DNA of 56,490 nt, from NCBI GenBank assembly GCA_009711785.1, contig VENA01000072.1, forward strand, positions 1 through 56,490, in the 5' to 3' direction. Positions within the stretch are counted from its first letter, which is position 1, and each line of letters starts with the position of its first letter. A model generated the notes under the pieces. That model saw only the letters and a program-made list of their open reading frames with translations, did not search any database and was not told the DNA's origin. The translations under genes and the position numbers were made by a program. The DNA comes from Bacillota bacterium. GTDB taxonomy: Bacteria; Bacillota; Clostridia; Tissierellales; MES13. This document shows positions 1 to 8,828 of the stretch, piece by piece.

Positions 1-121
1 ACCATCAGCTTCCTTCAGACCTCTTCGTCGCCAAAGATGCCCTTGCCTACAGCTTATCTTCCCATTAACTAGGCGATAGGTTTTCTCTCAAACCATTGAC
101 TCGGCAACATGCCTCGCAAAC
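1..121 (-). mobile_element. Group II intron, 5' end (domain I), partial
   Basis: Read on the minus strand, the segment starting near 121 resembles the 5' end of bacterial group II introns. It opens with a GTTTGCG start similar to GTGCG, followed by a GGCA/TGCC hairpin. Further in are a GGTTTGAGAGAAAACC segment in the place of the usual GGTGAAAGTCC, the conserved string TAGGCAAGGGCATC, and GAGGTCTGAAGGAAGC. These match from memory the order of elements in domain I. The intron runs off the left edge, so the reverse transcriptase and 3' end cannot be seen. It begins a few bases after the T-tract of a terminator, the preferred target of the IIC class. The class and exact 5' boundary are inferred. 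Confidence 0.72.
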
Positions 122-148
122 AAAAAACTGTCCCTTTTTAGGGGACAG
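122..148 (-). terminator. Rho-independent terminator of the nitroreductase gene, intron target
   Basis: On the minus strand a CTGTCCC/GGGACAG stem (128-134 with 142-148) with a CTAAAAA loop is followed by six T. The group II intron begins immediately downstream. Confidence 0.85.
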
Positions 149-157
149 AAAGACTTT

Positions 158-1051
158 TTAAATATTAAACTCTGATACAATCTTATATTTATTATTATCA
201 TATTCAATATAATCTGAATCCTTAAGTTTCCACTTACCATTAAAACCTAAATCATATGCCATTTTTTCAAAATAATACATAACAATTCCTGCATCAGTTA
301 AATTTTCTTTATGATCAGGATTTAATATAGCCAAAGATATTTTATCATTCTTTACGATAAATCTCCAAGGCTGAGAATTTTTATTAGAAGGAGCATAACG
401 GGTATAATAAAATAATTTTTCTAACCCTCTTTGATCAAGTTCATCCATGTTTATATTCTGTCCTAATTTTTCTTTAAATACAATATCTTCTATTGCCATC
501 CTACTACTTTTAGAAGTGGAAGGTCCATCTTCTACTTTTAATTCATTAGAATATCTATAAGTGTTTAAATATTTTAAATTCTCATCATTTAAACCTTCAC
601 TATTAGTTACTTTAGATAAAATTTCATCTCTAGGTATACCAAAAGCTATCATAAAGTTCATAGTTCCCTTTCCATTAAGTAATTCACTGATTATTTCTTT
701 AGGAACAATCCCTAGATTAATCCAACAAGAACCTAAATTTAATTTTGCTAATTCTGTAATTAATTTTTCCATATAATATGATGAATTTATTATAATATCA
801 TTATCATTTTTTTCTATTTTAAGACCAATATAATGAGGGGCTTTAATCATAACTCCTGAATAACCACCTAAGCCTTCTAATTTATTATAAATTTCTTCTC
901 CATTTTCAAACAATATAAATTCAATATTAGTTAAATTACTCTCTAATTTTTTAAAATCATCTTTTAATTTTTCCATTTTTTCATTAGATATTTCTTGGGG
1001 TTTAAATTCACGTACTGATTGTCTCTTTTTTAAAAAATTATAAAATTTCAT
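158..1051 (-). CDS. Nitroreductase, TM1586-type, FMN-dependent (putative)
   Basis: A 297-residue protein of the putative TM nitroreductase family. The N-terminus has the RQSVREF motif of flavin-binding nitroreductases (about residues 10-16), a GSCWINLG segment lies near 107, and YAPSNKNSQPWRF lies near 219-231. The FMN-contacting APS-N-QPW motif is in the C-terminal half, which fits the two-lobed TM1586 type rather than a simple dimeric nitroreductase. The substrate is unknown; such enzymes reduce flavins, quinones or nitro compounds with NAD(P)H. The gene has its own terminator and lies 30 bp downstream of the aldehyde dehydrogenase pseudogene on the same strand, so the two may once have formed an operon. 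Confidence 0.85.
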   Translation of the reverse strand: MKFYNFLKKRQSVREFKPQEISNEKMEKLKDDFKKLESNLTNIEFILFENGEEIYNKLEGLGGYSGVMIKAPHYIGLKIEKNDNDIIINSSYYMEKLITELAKLNLGSCWINLGIVPKEIISELLNGKGTMNFMIAFGIPRDEILSKVTNSEGLNDENLKYLNTYRYSNELKVEDGPSTSKSSRMAIEDIVFKEKLGQNINMDELDQRGLEKLFYYTRYAPSNKNSQPWRFIVKNDKISLAILNPDHKENLTDAGIVMYYFEKMAYDLGFNGKWKLKDSDYIEYDNNKYKIVSEFNI

Positions 1052-1080
1052 GTTAATCGCTCCCTTATTTTAGTATTTTT

Positions 1081-1808
1081 TTAAATTTTTAATTTATTAT
1101 TGAATGGTGGATACATCAAAGATATTATTTTTTAGTATGCTTTTTTCATGGGTAAATGATCAAAGCTAGCCTTTCCATGATAAGAGCCTAATCCACTTTG
1201 TCCTATTTATCCAAAGGAAATATCATCTAATATAATTCTCTGATTCTTTTTATCATTAGAATATATAATTAAAATTTTCTTTTAATAGTTCTTAGTTTAC
1301 TTCCTTCCCTACATTTACAACCTTGATATACTTTTTCTCAAAACCATTTTCAATTATCTCTTTAATTACTTTTGATGTATTATGTGCATATTTCGGTGTT
1401 TTTAATACAGAACAATTCCCTTCAGCTATAGACCCTACTAAATGGTGAAATAATCAACTTAAAAAGGATAATTCAATGGATACACTATCAAAGAAACTCC
1501 ATAGGGTTCTTTATATATATACTTTAAGATAGAAAATGATATAAAGGGTTTTTACCCTTTTAGGTTTTACCCATGATTTTAAATTCTTAATCATAAAATC
1601 TATCTCATCTAAAACTATTCCTACTTCTATTTATAATCCTTTAAATATGATTTATTTAAATCATCCTTTAAAGCTTTAAGTATTTTTGACTCATTAAATT
1701 ATTTTGATTTTTTTAGTTTTTTTAATTGATTTATTCTATAGCTTAAAGCCTTTGTCTTTCCACTATTAAAAAATTTCTTTTGTTCTATTAATATATTCTT
1801 TGCCTTCA
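1081..1808 (-). pseudogene. Decayed aldehyde dehydrogenase gene (class 3/YwdH-like)
   Basis: Translating the minus strand in shifting frames recovers aldehyde dehydrogenase in the right order. The intact start at 1808 (MKAKNILIEQKKFFNSGKTK, preceded by AAGGTG) is followed by SKILKALKDDLNKSYLKDYK. Stops lie near 1620-1635, then KNLKSWVKPKRVKTL, a frameshift, and GVSLIVYPLNYPF ending in a stop near 1463. Next come GSIAEGNCSVLKTPKYAH and, after a jump near 1290, the C-terminal GQSGLGSYHGKASFDHLP with YPPFNNKLKI. The family is about 455 residues. Roughly 200 residues including the catalytic cysteine region are gone, so the gene cannot be functional. This fills the apparent gap between 1052 and 1889. 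Confidence 0.88.
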
Positions 1809-1888
1809 TAATAAGCATCACCTTATCTTTTTAATACCCATAAACCAAATTATTATGCTGATAAATTAAAAAATTATAAAATAACTGT

Positions 1889-1926
1889 AAAAAAAGCTAA
1901 TGCTTTTGATATCAAAAGCATTAGCT
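1889..1926 (-). terminator. Terminator of carAB
   Basis: A perfect 32-bp palindrome (1895-1926, core CTTTTGATATCAAAAG) is followed on the minus strand by a run of seven T. It lies just after the carB stop. Confidence 0.9.
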
Positions 1927-1965
1927 AAATACTTACTTATATTTTATTTATATATATCACTTACA

Positions 1966-4900
1966 TTATTCCTTTGCTAAATCATAAACATTTAAGTCTG
2001 AATCTATAATTTTTTTATCTAATATATCTACTAACGCATTAATTGTATCTAAAGAAGTAAATACATCTACAGAGGCTTCTATAGCTGCTCTTCTAATTCT
2101 AAAGCCATCACGCTTTGAATCATTACCCTTTGTAGGTGTGTTAATAACAAAATCTATAACTCCACTTCTTATTATATCTAATACATTAGGAACTCCTTCA
2201 GATATTTTCTTTATTGATTTAGACTCTATGCCTATATCATTAAGATATTTACTTGTGCCTTCCGTGGCAATGAATTCATATCCTAATTTTTTAAGTTTCT
2301 TTGCTGTTTCACTAAAGTCTTGTTTGTCATGGGAATTTAGTGTAACTAAAATTTTTCCACTTTCTTTTTTTATTTTCTTTCCTGATGCTACAAGTCCTTT
2401 ATATAAAGCTCTTTCAAAAGTTTCGTCAATACCTAAAACTTCACCAGTTGATCTCATCTCTGGTCCTAAACTTACTTCCACCCTTGATAATTTTTCTGTT
2501 GAAAATACAGGTACTTTAACTGAAACTAATTCAGAATCCTTATAGATCCCCTTTCCATAACCTAGACTTTCTATTTTTTCTCCTAGCATAACTCTAGTGG
2601 CTAATTCTATAACAGGTACATTACTTACTTTACTTATATATGGTACGGTACGACTAGACCTAGGATTAACCTCTATTACATACAACTGATTTTCATATTG
2701 TATAAACTGAATATTAATCATCCCTAATACATTAAGTTCCTTAGCTATCTTTTTCGTATAATCAAGTATTTTATTTTTAATTTCATTAGATATATCTATA
2801 CTTGGATAAATAGTAATACTATCTCCTGAGTGTATTCCAGCTCTCTCTAAATGTTCCATTATTCCTGGTATTAATATATCTTCACCATCACAGATGGCAT
2901 CTATTTCTATTTCTTTGCCTATTAAATATTTATCTAATAAAACTGTATTATTTTCATCATGTTTAAAAGCTTTATTTAAATATCTAACTAATTCCTCTTC
3001 ATTGTATGTTATTTCCATACCCTGACCTCCTAATACATATGAAGGTCTAACAAGTACTGGATAACCTAATTTTCTAGCTTCTTTAATTCCTTTTTCTATA
3101 TTTAATACAGCCTTACCCTTTGGTCTAATTATATTTAGCTTTTCTAAAAGTTCTTCAAACTTTTCTCTATCTTCAGCTCTATCAATATTCTCACAACTAG
3201 TCCCTAAAATTGTAACATTTCTTTCTTTTAAATACTTAGCTAATTTTATTGCTGTTTGTCCTCCAAACTGTAAAATTACCCCTTGAGGTTTCTCCTTTTC
3301 TACAATACTTAAAACATCCTCTTCTGTTAAAGGTTCAAAATATAATTTATCTGATATATCAAAATCTGTACTCACTGTTTCAGGGTTATTATTTACAATT
3401 ATTGTTTCTATATCTAACTTTTTTAAAGCCTCAATACTATGCACTGAACAATAATCAAATTCTATACCTTGTCCAATTCTAATAGGACCTGAACCGATTA
3501 CAATAACTTTCTTTTTATCACTTACCTCTACTTCATCATATTCTTCATATGTTGAGTAATAATAAGGCGTTAAAGCTTCAAACTCTCCTGCACAAGTATC
3601 TACCATTTTATACTTTGGTAATATATTAAACTTTTTTCTTAAATTATAAACTTTATTTTCATCTACATCTAGTAACTTTGCAATTCCTAAATCAGAAAAA
3701 CCTCTCTTTTTAAGTTTATATAACCAATTTTTATCTAATTTATCTAAAGTTGTTTCCTTTAGTTTTTCTTCTTGTTTTACTATCCAATTGATTTTGTTTA
3801 TAAAAAATTCATCAATTCCTGTTATTTCAGATACTTTTTCAACTCTATAGTCTTTTCTTAACATTTCTGCTAAATCAAATATTCTCTCATCATCTGGTGA
3901 CTTTACTCTCTCTTTTAATTCTTTTAAACTCTTACTTGAAACATCTATATCAAATAAAGTATTTTTTCCTAATTCTAAAGATCTAATCCCCTTTAAAAAT
4001 GCTGATTCAAAATTACTTCCTATCGCCATAACTTCTCCTGTAGCCATCATTTTAGTTCCTAATGCTCTGTTTGCATCATTAAATTTATCAAATGGCCATT
4101 TCGGTATCTTTATAACAACATAATCAAGAGTTGGTTCAAAACATGCAAATGTCTTTTTTGTTACTCTGTTTTTGATTTCATCTAATCCATATCCTAAAGC
4201 TAATTTTGTAGCTACCTTAGCTATAGGATATCCTGTAGCTTTCGATGCTAAAGCTGATGAACGACTTACCCTTGGATTTATTTCTATAATTGCATATTCA
4301 AGACTTTCAGGATTTAAAGCTAATTGTACATTACATCCACCAATAATTTCTATTGTATTTATTATATCAATAGAAGCACTTCTAAGCATTTGATATTCCT
4401 TATCTGATAATGTCTGACTAGGTGCAACCACTATACTATCTCCAGTATGAATACCTACAGGGTCTATATTTTCCATATTACATACAGTTATACAATTACC
4501 ATACTCATCTCTCATAACCTCATATTCTATTTCTTTCCAACCCTTAATACTTTTTTCAATCAATACTTGTCCCACACGACTTAACTGAAGTCCTTGTGCT
4601 AATATGCTTACTAATTCTTGTTTGTCATCTGCTATACCTCCTCCAGTTCCTCCTAAAGTATATGCAGGTCTTACAACAACAGGATAACCAATTTCTTCTG
4701 CAAACGAAATACCTTCGTTTAACTCTGTTACTATTTTACTTTCAATTACAGGTTGATTTATTTCTTCCATTAACTTTCTAAAACTTTCTCTATCTTCACC
4801 TTTTTCTATCGATTCTATTGATGTCCCTATTACCTTTATATCGTATTTATCTAAAATCCCTTTATCTTCAAGCTCAACTGCTATATTTAATCCTGTTTGT

Positions 4901-5175
4901 CCTCCCATGCCGGCTAATAAACTATCAGGTTTTTCTATTTTTATTACTTTTTCTATAAATTCAACGGTTAAAGGTTCTATATAAACTTTATCAGCTATTT
5001 CTTTATCAGTCATTATAGTTGCTGGATTACTATTTATTAGTACTACTTCAATACCTTCTTCTTTTAATGCTTGACAAGCTTGAGTTCCAGAATAATCAAA
5101 TTCAGCAGCCTGTCCAATAACTATAGGACCAGAACCTATAACTAAGACCTTTTTTATACTATTATCCTTAGGCAT
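1966..5175 (-). CDS. carB: Carbamoyl-phosphate synthase large chain
   Basis: 1069 residues, the normal length of CarB. It makes carbamoyl phosphate from bicarbonate, ATP and ammonia delivered by CarA, for pyrimidine and arginine synthesis. Two homologous halves are visible: each starts with a [15 protein letters not shown] motif (about 8 and 560) and carries an ATP-grasp domain with [12 protein letters not shown] (about 170) or [12 protein letters not shown] (about 715). The C-terminal 130 residues form the MGS-like regulatory domain (LVTLNSHDK onward). An AAAGGAG ribosome site precedes the ATG. It lies 41 bp behind carA and shares its PyrR-type control. Confidence 0.98.
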   Translation of the reverse strand: MPKDNSIKKVLVIGSGPIVIGQAAEFDYSGTQACQALKEEGIEVVLINSNPATIMTDKEIADKVYIEPLTVEFIEKVIKIEKPDSLLAGMGGQTGLNIAVELEDKGILDKYDIKVIGTSIESIEKGEDRESFRKLMEEINQPVIESKIVTELNEGISFAEEIGYPVVVRPAYTLGGTGGGIADDKQELVSILAQGLQLSRVGQVLIEKSIKGWKEIEYEVMRDEYGNCITVCNMENIDPVGIHTGDSIVVAPSQTLSDKEYQMLRSASIDIINTIEIIGGCNVQLALNPESLEYAIIEINPRVSRSSALASKATGYPIAKVATKLALGYGLDEIKNRVTKKTFACFEPTLDYVVIKIPKWPFDKFNDANRALGTKMMATGEVMAIGSNFESAFLKGIRSLELGKNTLFDIDVSSKSLKELKERVKSPDDERIFDLAEMLRKDYRVEKVSEITGIDEFFINKINWIVKQEEKLKETTLDKLDKNWLYKLKKRGFSDLGIAKLLDVDENKVYNLRKKFNILPKYKMVDTCAGEFEALTPYYYSTYEEYDEVEVSDKKKVIVIGSGPIRIGQGIEFDYCSVHSIEALKKLDIETIIVNNNPETVSTDFDISDKLYFEPLTEEDVLSIVEKEKPQGVILQFGGQTAIKLAKYLKERNVTILGTSCENIDRAEDREKFEELLEKLNIIRPKGKAVLNIEKGIKEARKLGYPVLVRPSYVLGGQGMEITYNEEELVRYLNKAFKHDENNTVLLDKYLIGKEIEIDAICDGEDILIPGIMEHLERAGIHSGDSITIYPSIDISNEIKNKILDYTKKIAKELNVLGMINIQFIQYENQLYVIEVNPRSSRTVPYISKVSNVPVIELATRVMLGEKIESLGYGKGIYKDSELVSVKVPVFSTEKLSRVEVSLGPEMRSTGEVLGIDETFERALYKGLVASGKKIKKESGKILVTLNSHDKQDFSETAKKLKKLGYEFIATEGTSKYLNDIGIESKSIKKISEGVPNVLDIIRSGVIDFVINTPTKGNDSKRDGFRIRRAAIEASVDVFTSLDTINALVDILDKKIIDSDLNVYDLAKE

Positions 5176-5216
5176 AAAAACTCTCCTTTTTTAGTAATTT
5201 ATTATAATCATCTATA

Positions 5217-6266
5217 TTATTTCGCCATTTTTACAAATTGATCAAATATATAATCCATATCTTTAGGACCAGGACAAGCCTCAGGGTGAAACTGTACACT
5301 ATATATTGGTAATTTTTTATGCTTCATCCCTTCTATTGTATTATCATTAAGACTTAAGTGTGTTTTAATCATCTCTTCAGGCAATTTATCTACATAATAA
5401 CCATGATTTTGTGATGTGATATATATCTTATTTGTATCTAAATCCTTTACCGGATGATTCCAACCTCTATGTCCATACTTAAGCTTTTTAATAGTTCCTC
5501 CAAAACATAAAGCTAATAACTGATGGCCTAAACATATTCCTAAAATCGGCTTTTTATCCACTAATTGTTTTAAATTTTCTACTACTTCTGGTAAGTCCTC
5601 TGGGTCTCCAGGCCCGTTAGATAAAAATATTGCATCAGGTTTTTTATCTAATATATCCTTAGGTTTTGAATTAGCAGGAAAAATTGTCATTTTACAATTT
5701 CTCTTTTTAAATGAACGTATAATGTTTTTCTTTATACCAAAATCTAAAATAGCTATATGTTTATTATTACCTTCTATTTCATAAACTTCTTTTGTAGTGA
5801 CATTATCAACTGCATTTTTATTATGAAAAGCATCAAATTTATGATTAATTTGACTTTCACTTAAATCCCTTAAAGTAATTATACCTTTCATTGTTCCATG
5901 ATTTCTTAAAATTTTTGTTAAAGCTCTTGTATCTATTCCTTCTAAACCAATTATTTTATTCTGTCTTAGATATCCATTTAATTTCATCTCACATCTAAAA
6001 TTATTAGGTTTATCTGACTGCTCTCTTACTATAAATCCTTTAACCTTTGGAGAATCAGACTCCATATCTTCTAAATTTATTCCATAATTTCCAACAAGGG
6101 GGTAGGTCATTGTCACTATCTGTCCATAGTATGAAGGATCTGTTAATACTTCTTGATATCCTGTCATTCCAGTATTAAAAACTACTTCTCCAACACTTTC
6201 TTTTAAATATCCAAACGCATTACCTTTAAAAATTTTACCATTTTCTAAAATTAAAGTTGCTTCCAT
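5217..6266 (-). CDS. carA: Carbamoyl-phosphate synthase small chain (glutaminase)
   Basis: 349 residues, usual length. It hydrolyses glutamine and channels ammonia to CarB. The N-terminal CPSase domain begins ATLILENGKIFKG and contains GYQEVLTDPSYYGQIV. The class I glutamine amidotransferase domain carries the nucleophile motif GICLGHQLL (about 245) and the catalytic His/Glu motif QFHPEACPGP (about 328). The start has a GAGGGGG ribosome site. A 51-codon leader ORF overlaps the start by 16 bp in another frame, so translation may be coupled. Expression is likely controlled by the PyrR-type site and attenuator upstream. Confidence 0.98.
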   Translation of the reverse strand: MEATLILENGKIFKGNAFGYLKESVGEVVFNTGMTGYQEVLTDPSYYGQIVTMTYPLVGNYGINLEDMESDSPKVKGFIVREQSDKPNNFRCEMKLNGYLRQNKIIGLEGIDTRALTKILRNHGTMKGIITLRDLSESQINHKFDAFHNKNAVDNVTTKEVYEIEGNNKHIAILDFGIKKNIIRSFKKRNCKMTIFPANSKPKDILDKKPDAIFLSNGPGDPEDLPEVVENLKQLVDKKPILGICLGHQLLALCFGGTIKKLKYGHRGWNHPVKDLDTNKIYITSQNHGYYVDKLPEEMIKTHLSLNDNTIEGMKHKKLPIYSVQFHPEACPGPKDMDYIFDQFVKMAK

Positions 6267-6406
6267 ATATCTGCCCCCTCAATCAAAAAAGGATAGTATG
6301 GGGATTTAACAAAAAATCCCCTTACTATCCTCTTTATATTTGTCGTTATTATTTTTTTAAGCATTGCAATTTCACTGTATTTTACAATTAATACATTTTT
6401 ACACAT
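6251..6406 (-). CDS. Leader ORF (51 codons) across the carAB attenuator
   Basis: This small ORF starts MCKNVLIVKYSEIAML and ends WKQL. Its ATG at 6406 lies 7-8 nt after AAAGGAG, a strong ribosome site embedded at the end of the PyrR-type RNA site. The reading frame passes without a stop through the whole terminator hairpin (6285-6330) and ends 16 bp inside carA. It resembles no protein I know. It may be a translated leader peptide that keeps ribosomes on the attenuator and feeds carA, or a chance ORF. Ribosomes crossing the hairpin would be expected to disturb it. Confidence 0.5.
   Translation of the reverse strand: MCKNVLIVKYSEIAMLKKIITTNIKRIVRGFFVKSPYYPFLIEGADIWKQL
6285..6330 (-). terminator. 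Attenuator terminator in the carAB leader
   Basis: On the minus strand a 16-bp stem (GGATAGTAAGGGGATT with AATCCCCATACTATCC, one mismatch) is followed by six T. It lies 19 bp before carA and downstream of the PyrR-type site, so it is an attenuator rather than a gene-end terminator. Confidence 0.88.
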
Positions 6407-6413
6407 TTGTATC

Positions 6414-6441
6414 AGCTCCTTTCTGGCCTCACTGGACCAAT
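6414..6441 (-). promoter_or_regulatory. PyrR RNA-binding site (candidate)
   Basis: The minus-strand RNA has GGUCCAGUGAGGCCAGAAAG, which fits the PyrR binding-loop consensus ARUCCNGNGAGGYU except for one purine position. The UCC/GG pairs enclose a GUGA-type loop. With UMP or UTP bound, PyrR would stabilise this hairpin and favour the downstream terminator. The pyrR gene itself is not in the window. Confidence 0.82.
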
Positions 6442-6475
6442 TTAAAGTACTGAATCTGGATATTTACTTTTTATT

Positions 6476-6504
6476 ATTGTACTTCATTATACTAAAGATG
6501 TCAA
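6476..6504 (-). promoter_or_regulatory. Promoter of carAB
   Basis: TTGACA (6504-6499) and TACAAT (6481-6476) are separated by 17 bp. Transcription would start near 6469, giving a leader of about 200 nt before carA. Confidence 0.85.
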
Positions 6505-6574
6505 TAGAAAACTTATATATAAAAAATGATTTTGGTAGTTCTAGATATTCTACTAATAGTAATAATAGTTTTCT

Positions 6575-6994
6575 TTATTTTACTATGTCTGGTTTGTATT
6601 TAATTTTTTCTGATTCTACATTGCAATATTTATTTATTTTTTTCACTACTCCCCGTGGTATTTCCTTAGTTTCTATTTTTTTTGCCATTAATTTTTCCTC
6701 TAAGTATTTAAAAGCAACCCATGGGTTAACTTCATCTCCACATGTGAAAAGATCTACCGCAGCATATCCAAATTCAGGCCATGTATGGATAGTTAAATGG
6801 GATTCTGATATTACCACTGCACCACTTACTCCCCATGGGTTAAAGAAATGAAATGCACTTTCTACTACAGTAGCATTAGCACGTTTCGCTGCCTTATTCA
6901 TATGTTTTTCAATCTTATCATGGTCATTTAATATAGCTTTATCACAATCGTAAAACTCAACTAATATATGTCTACCTAACTGTTTTGTATTCAT
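6575..6994 (-). CDS. speH: S-adenosylmethionine decarboxylase proenzyme
   Basis: 139 residues from the chosen start. It makes decarboxylated S-adenosylmethionine, the aminopropyl donor for spermidine. It is a prokaryotic class 1B enzyme: the [14 protein letters not shown] motif holds the Glu-Ser self-cleavage site that creates the pyruvoyl group, and TCGD carries the conserved cysteine. The start at 6994 (MNTKQLGRH) was preferred to an ATG 18 bp upstream because AAAGGGG lies at the proper distance from it. No other polyamine gene is adjacent. Confidence 0.95.
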   Translation of the reverse strand: MNTKQLGRHILVEFYDCDKAILNDHDKIEKHMNKAAKRANATVVESAFHFFNPWGVSGAVVISESHLTIHTWPEFGYAAVDLFTCGDEVNPWVAFKYLEEKLMAKKIETKEIPRGVVKKINKYCNVESEKIKYKPDIVK

Positions 6995-7080
6995 AACCCT
7001 ATCCCCTTTCATTAAATTAGTATATATATTAAATATTCTATAAATGAAGTATTTATATTATTATTTTAAAACTCATAATT

Positions 7081-7108
7081 AAAAAACGGTCCTGTAAACA
7101 GAACCGTT
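7081..7108 (-). terminator. Terminator after the NifU-like gene
   Basis: The minus strand shows AACGGTTCTG / CAGGACCGTT around a short TTTA loop, then a T run. Confidence 0.88.
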
Positions 7109-7115
7109 AAACTTA

Positions 7116-7352
7116 CTAATCTACTCTTACAACCTCGTTAACTTCTGGTATCTCTTGTTTTAACATTTTTTCAATAACCATTTTTAAAGTCATTGTAGCC
7201 CCAGGACAGCCTCCACACGCACCTTTTAATCTTACCTTTACTTTGCCATCTTCAAAACCTACAAACTCTACGTCGCCACCATCCCTCTGAAGTACTGGTC
7301 TTACCTTTTCTAATGTTCCTTTTATTTTCATATCTAACACACTATTTTCCAT
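7116..7352 (-). CDS. NifU-like C-terminal domain protein (Fe-S scaffold)
   Basis: 78 residues, a stand-alone Nfu domain. It likely carries or transfers a [4Fe-4S] cluster between subunits through the conserved CGGC motif in GACGGCPGATMTL. The domain also has RPVLQRDGGDVEFVG near the N-terminus, characteristic of Nfu/NifU. An AAGGGAGG ribosome site precedes the ATG. It forms its own short transcription unit ending at the 7081-7108 terminator. Cysteine desulfurases elsewhere in the window (8829 and 31892) could supply sulfur, but there is no operon link. Confidence 0.93.
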   Translation of the reverse strand: MENSVLDMKIKGTLEKVRPVLQRDGGDVEFVGFEDGKVKVRLKGACGGCPGATMTLKMVIEKMLKQEIPEVNEVVRVD

Positions 7353-7630
7353 AATATGTCCTCCCTTTTGTAATTACCTATCATTAGAATTATAATATTT
7401 ACCAATAAGTTCTGTCAAGAATGCTAATGATAATGACCTATTCTACTATTCCTTATTTCATTAACATTTAGTTTAATACATATCTGTTTTGCTCTTTTTC
7501 TTTGAGGTTTCTTTTTTACAGTTTTATCACTTACCCCATAAAATCAACCCTTGTAATTTCATCTATATTATAACAATAAATTTTAAAAGATAATAGTATT
7601 TTTTTACAATTCAAATAGTTTTTATTTAAT

Positions 7631-8011
7631 TTATAAAATATTAGTTAGTGTAAAAGCTTCATTTTCTTTTACTATTTCAAATAATTTAATTAATACTTCT
7701 ATCTCTCCTAATGCTAAGGGATTGTTCTTTGTTTCTACATATCTACTAGTTCTAGCCATTGCAATATCTATATTGTCAATTTCATGATGGTCTAAAAATA
7801 TACTCCACTTATCCCTATGTTCTTTCCACATTTTCAACAATACTTCTAATTCCTTATCAGCTTCACCCCAATCTTCATAAACAAGCTGTTTATTTAACTT
7901 ATTTAAAGAAGTTATAAACTCATCATAATCATTTGTTATATCATTATATAACAATATCCAACCACCAATTATTACTAATATTATTACACTTACAATACTT
8001 AATGCTCTCAT
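7631..8011 (-). CDS. DUF4363 family membrane-anchored protein
   Basis: 126 residues. An N-terminal membrane helix (residues 4-22, SIVSVIILVIIGGWILLY) is followed by a helical extracytoplasmic domain with EDWGEADKELEVLLKMWKEH and HHEIDNIDIAMAR. These match the DUF4363 family common in clostridia. Function is unknown. It lies 11 bp downstream of the DUF421 gene, a pairing common in spore-forming clostridia, and the two probably work together at the membrane. Confidence 0.82.
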   Translation of the reverse strand: MRALSIVSVIILVIIGGWILLYNDITNDYDEFITSLNKLNKQLVYEDWGEADKELEVLLKMWKEHRDKWSIFLDHHEIDNIDIAMARTSRYVETKNNPLALGEIEVLIKLFEIVKENEAFTLTNIL

Positions 8012-8022
8012 AATTATCTCCT

Positions 8023-8697
8023 TTATTTATCCTTCTTTTGTATAAATAATTCTTTATTTTCATCGATATAGCAAAACAAGATATCTTCTACATTTTTACT
8101 TCCCTTTGCTTTTAATCTACTTAATAACCATTTTTCTGTTATACTTGCCTTTTTTAAGTTATTATGATTTATTTTTCCATCAATTATTAAAGTAATAGGT
8201 AATCCTTCATAATTAGATTTTTCATATAAATCTTCGATAGTAACTCCCCTTTTATTTTCTTTAGGTATCACACTTAAGTCTCCATTTGTTTCAAGAATTA
8301 CATATTCTACATCTTCTAATGTTGGGTAATCCTTTGAACGCATTTGTTCAATTAAGTCATTTATATTAATCCTAAGTTTATTTAACTCTCTTTGATTAAT
8401 TTTCCCCTTATTTACTAATATACTAGGCTTTCCACATATAAAACCTCTGGCTTTTTCACTTTTTAAATTTATAAAAGAAATAAATATCTGTAAAAATAAA
8501 AGTGCACTTATTGCAATAAAACCATTTAATAAAGGTACTCCTAAATCCTCCATCGGTAATGCTGCTGCTTCAGCCATCATTATCATAATCACTAATTCAA
8601 AGGGTTGCATTTCTGCAATTTCTCCCTTTCCCATCAGTCTCATACTAAAAAGCACATATCCATATAATATAGCAGCTCTTATAAGAATAGTTATCAT
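8023..8697 (-). CDS. DUF421 family membrane protein (YetF-like)
   Basis: 224 residues. Three N-terminal membrane segments lie within residues 1-90 (including MRLMGKGEIAEMQPFELVI). A cytoplasmic pair of small domains follows, with the typical GKPSILVNKGKIN and a second ITLIIDGKIN segment. This is the DUF421/YetF architecture; the molecular function is not established. I chose the ATG at 8697 rather than 8706 because the GGAAGG ribosome site directly abuts the upstream ATG and is 9 nt from this one. It is the first gene of a pair with the DUF4363 gene. Confidence 0.88.
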   Translation of the reverse strand: MITILIRAAILYGYVLFSMRLMGKGEIAEMQPFELVIMIMMAEAAALPMEDLGVPLLNGFIAISALLFLQIFISFINLKSEKARGFICGKPSILVNKGKINQRELNKLRININDLIEQMRSKDYPTLEDVEYVILETNGDLSVIPKENKRGVTIEDLYEKSNYEGLPITLIIDGKINHNNLKKASITEKWLLSRLKAKGSKNVEDILFCYIDENKELFIQKKDK

Positions 8698-8828
8698 AAT
8701 ATACATCCTTCCAATAATGTGTTTATTATTTTAATTTTTTCCATTACACATTTATTTATTCTTTTTATGTAACACTTAATTAAGATTTAAATATAATAAT
8801 AATGAATATTAAAAAAAAGGTGATTACT

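Noticed and set aside
2138..2545. 135-codon open frame on the + strand opposite carB
   Set aside because: It lies wholly inside the conserved carB gene, has no ribosome site, and its product looks like no known protein.
7430..7580. Short basic frame on the minus strand (contains VKKKPQRKRAKQI)
   Set aside because: It has no standard start codon in frame; the nearest ATG is in a different frame and stops at once. It may be a decayed small gene, but this is not supportable.
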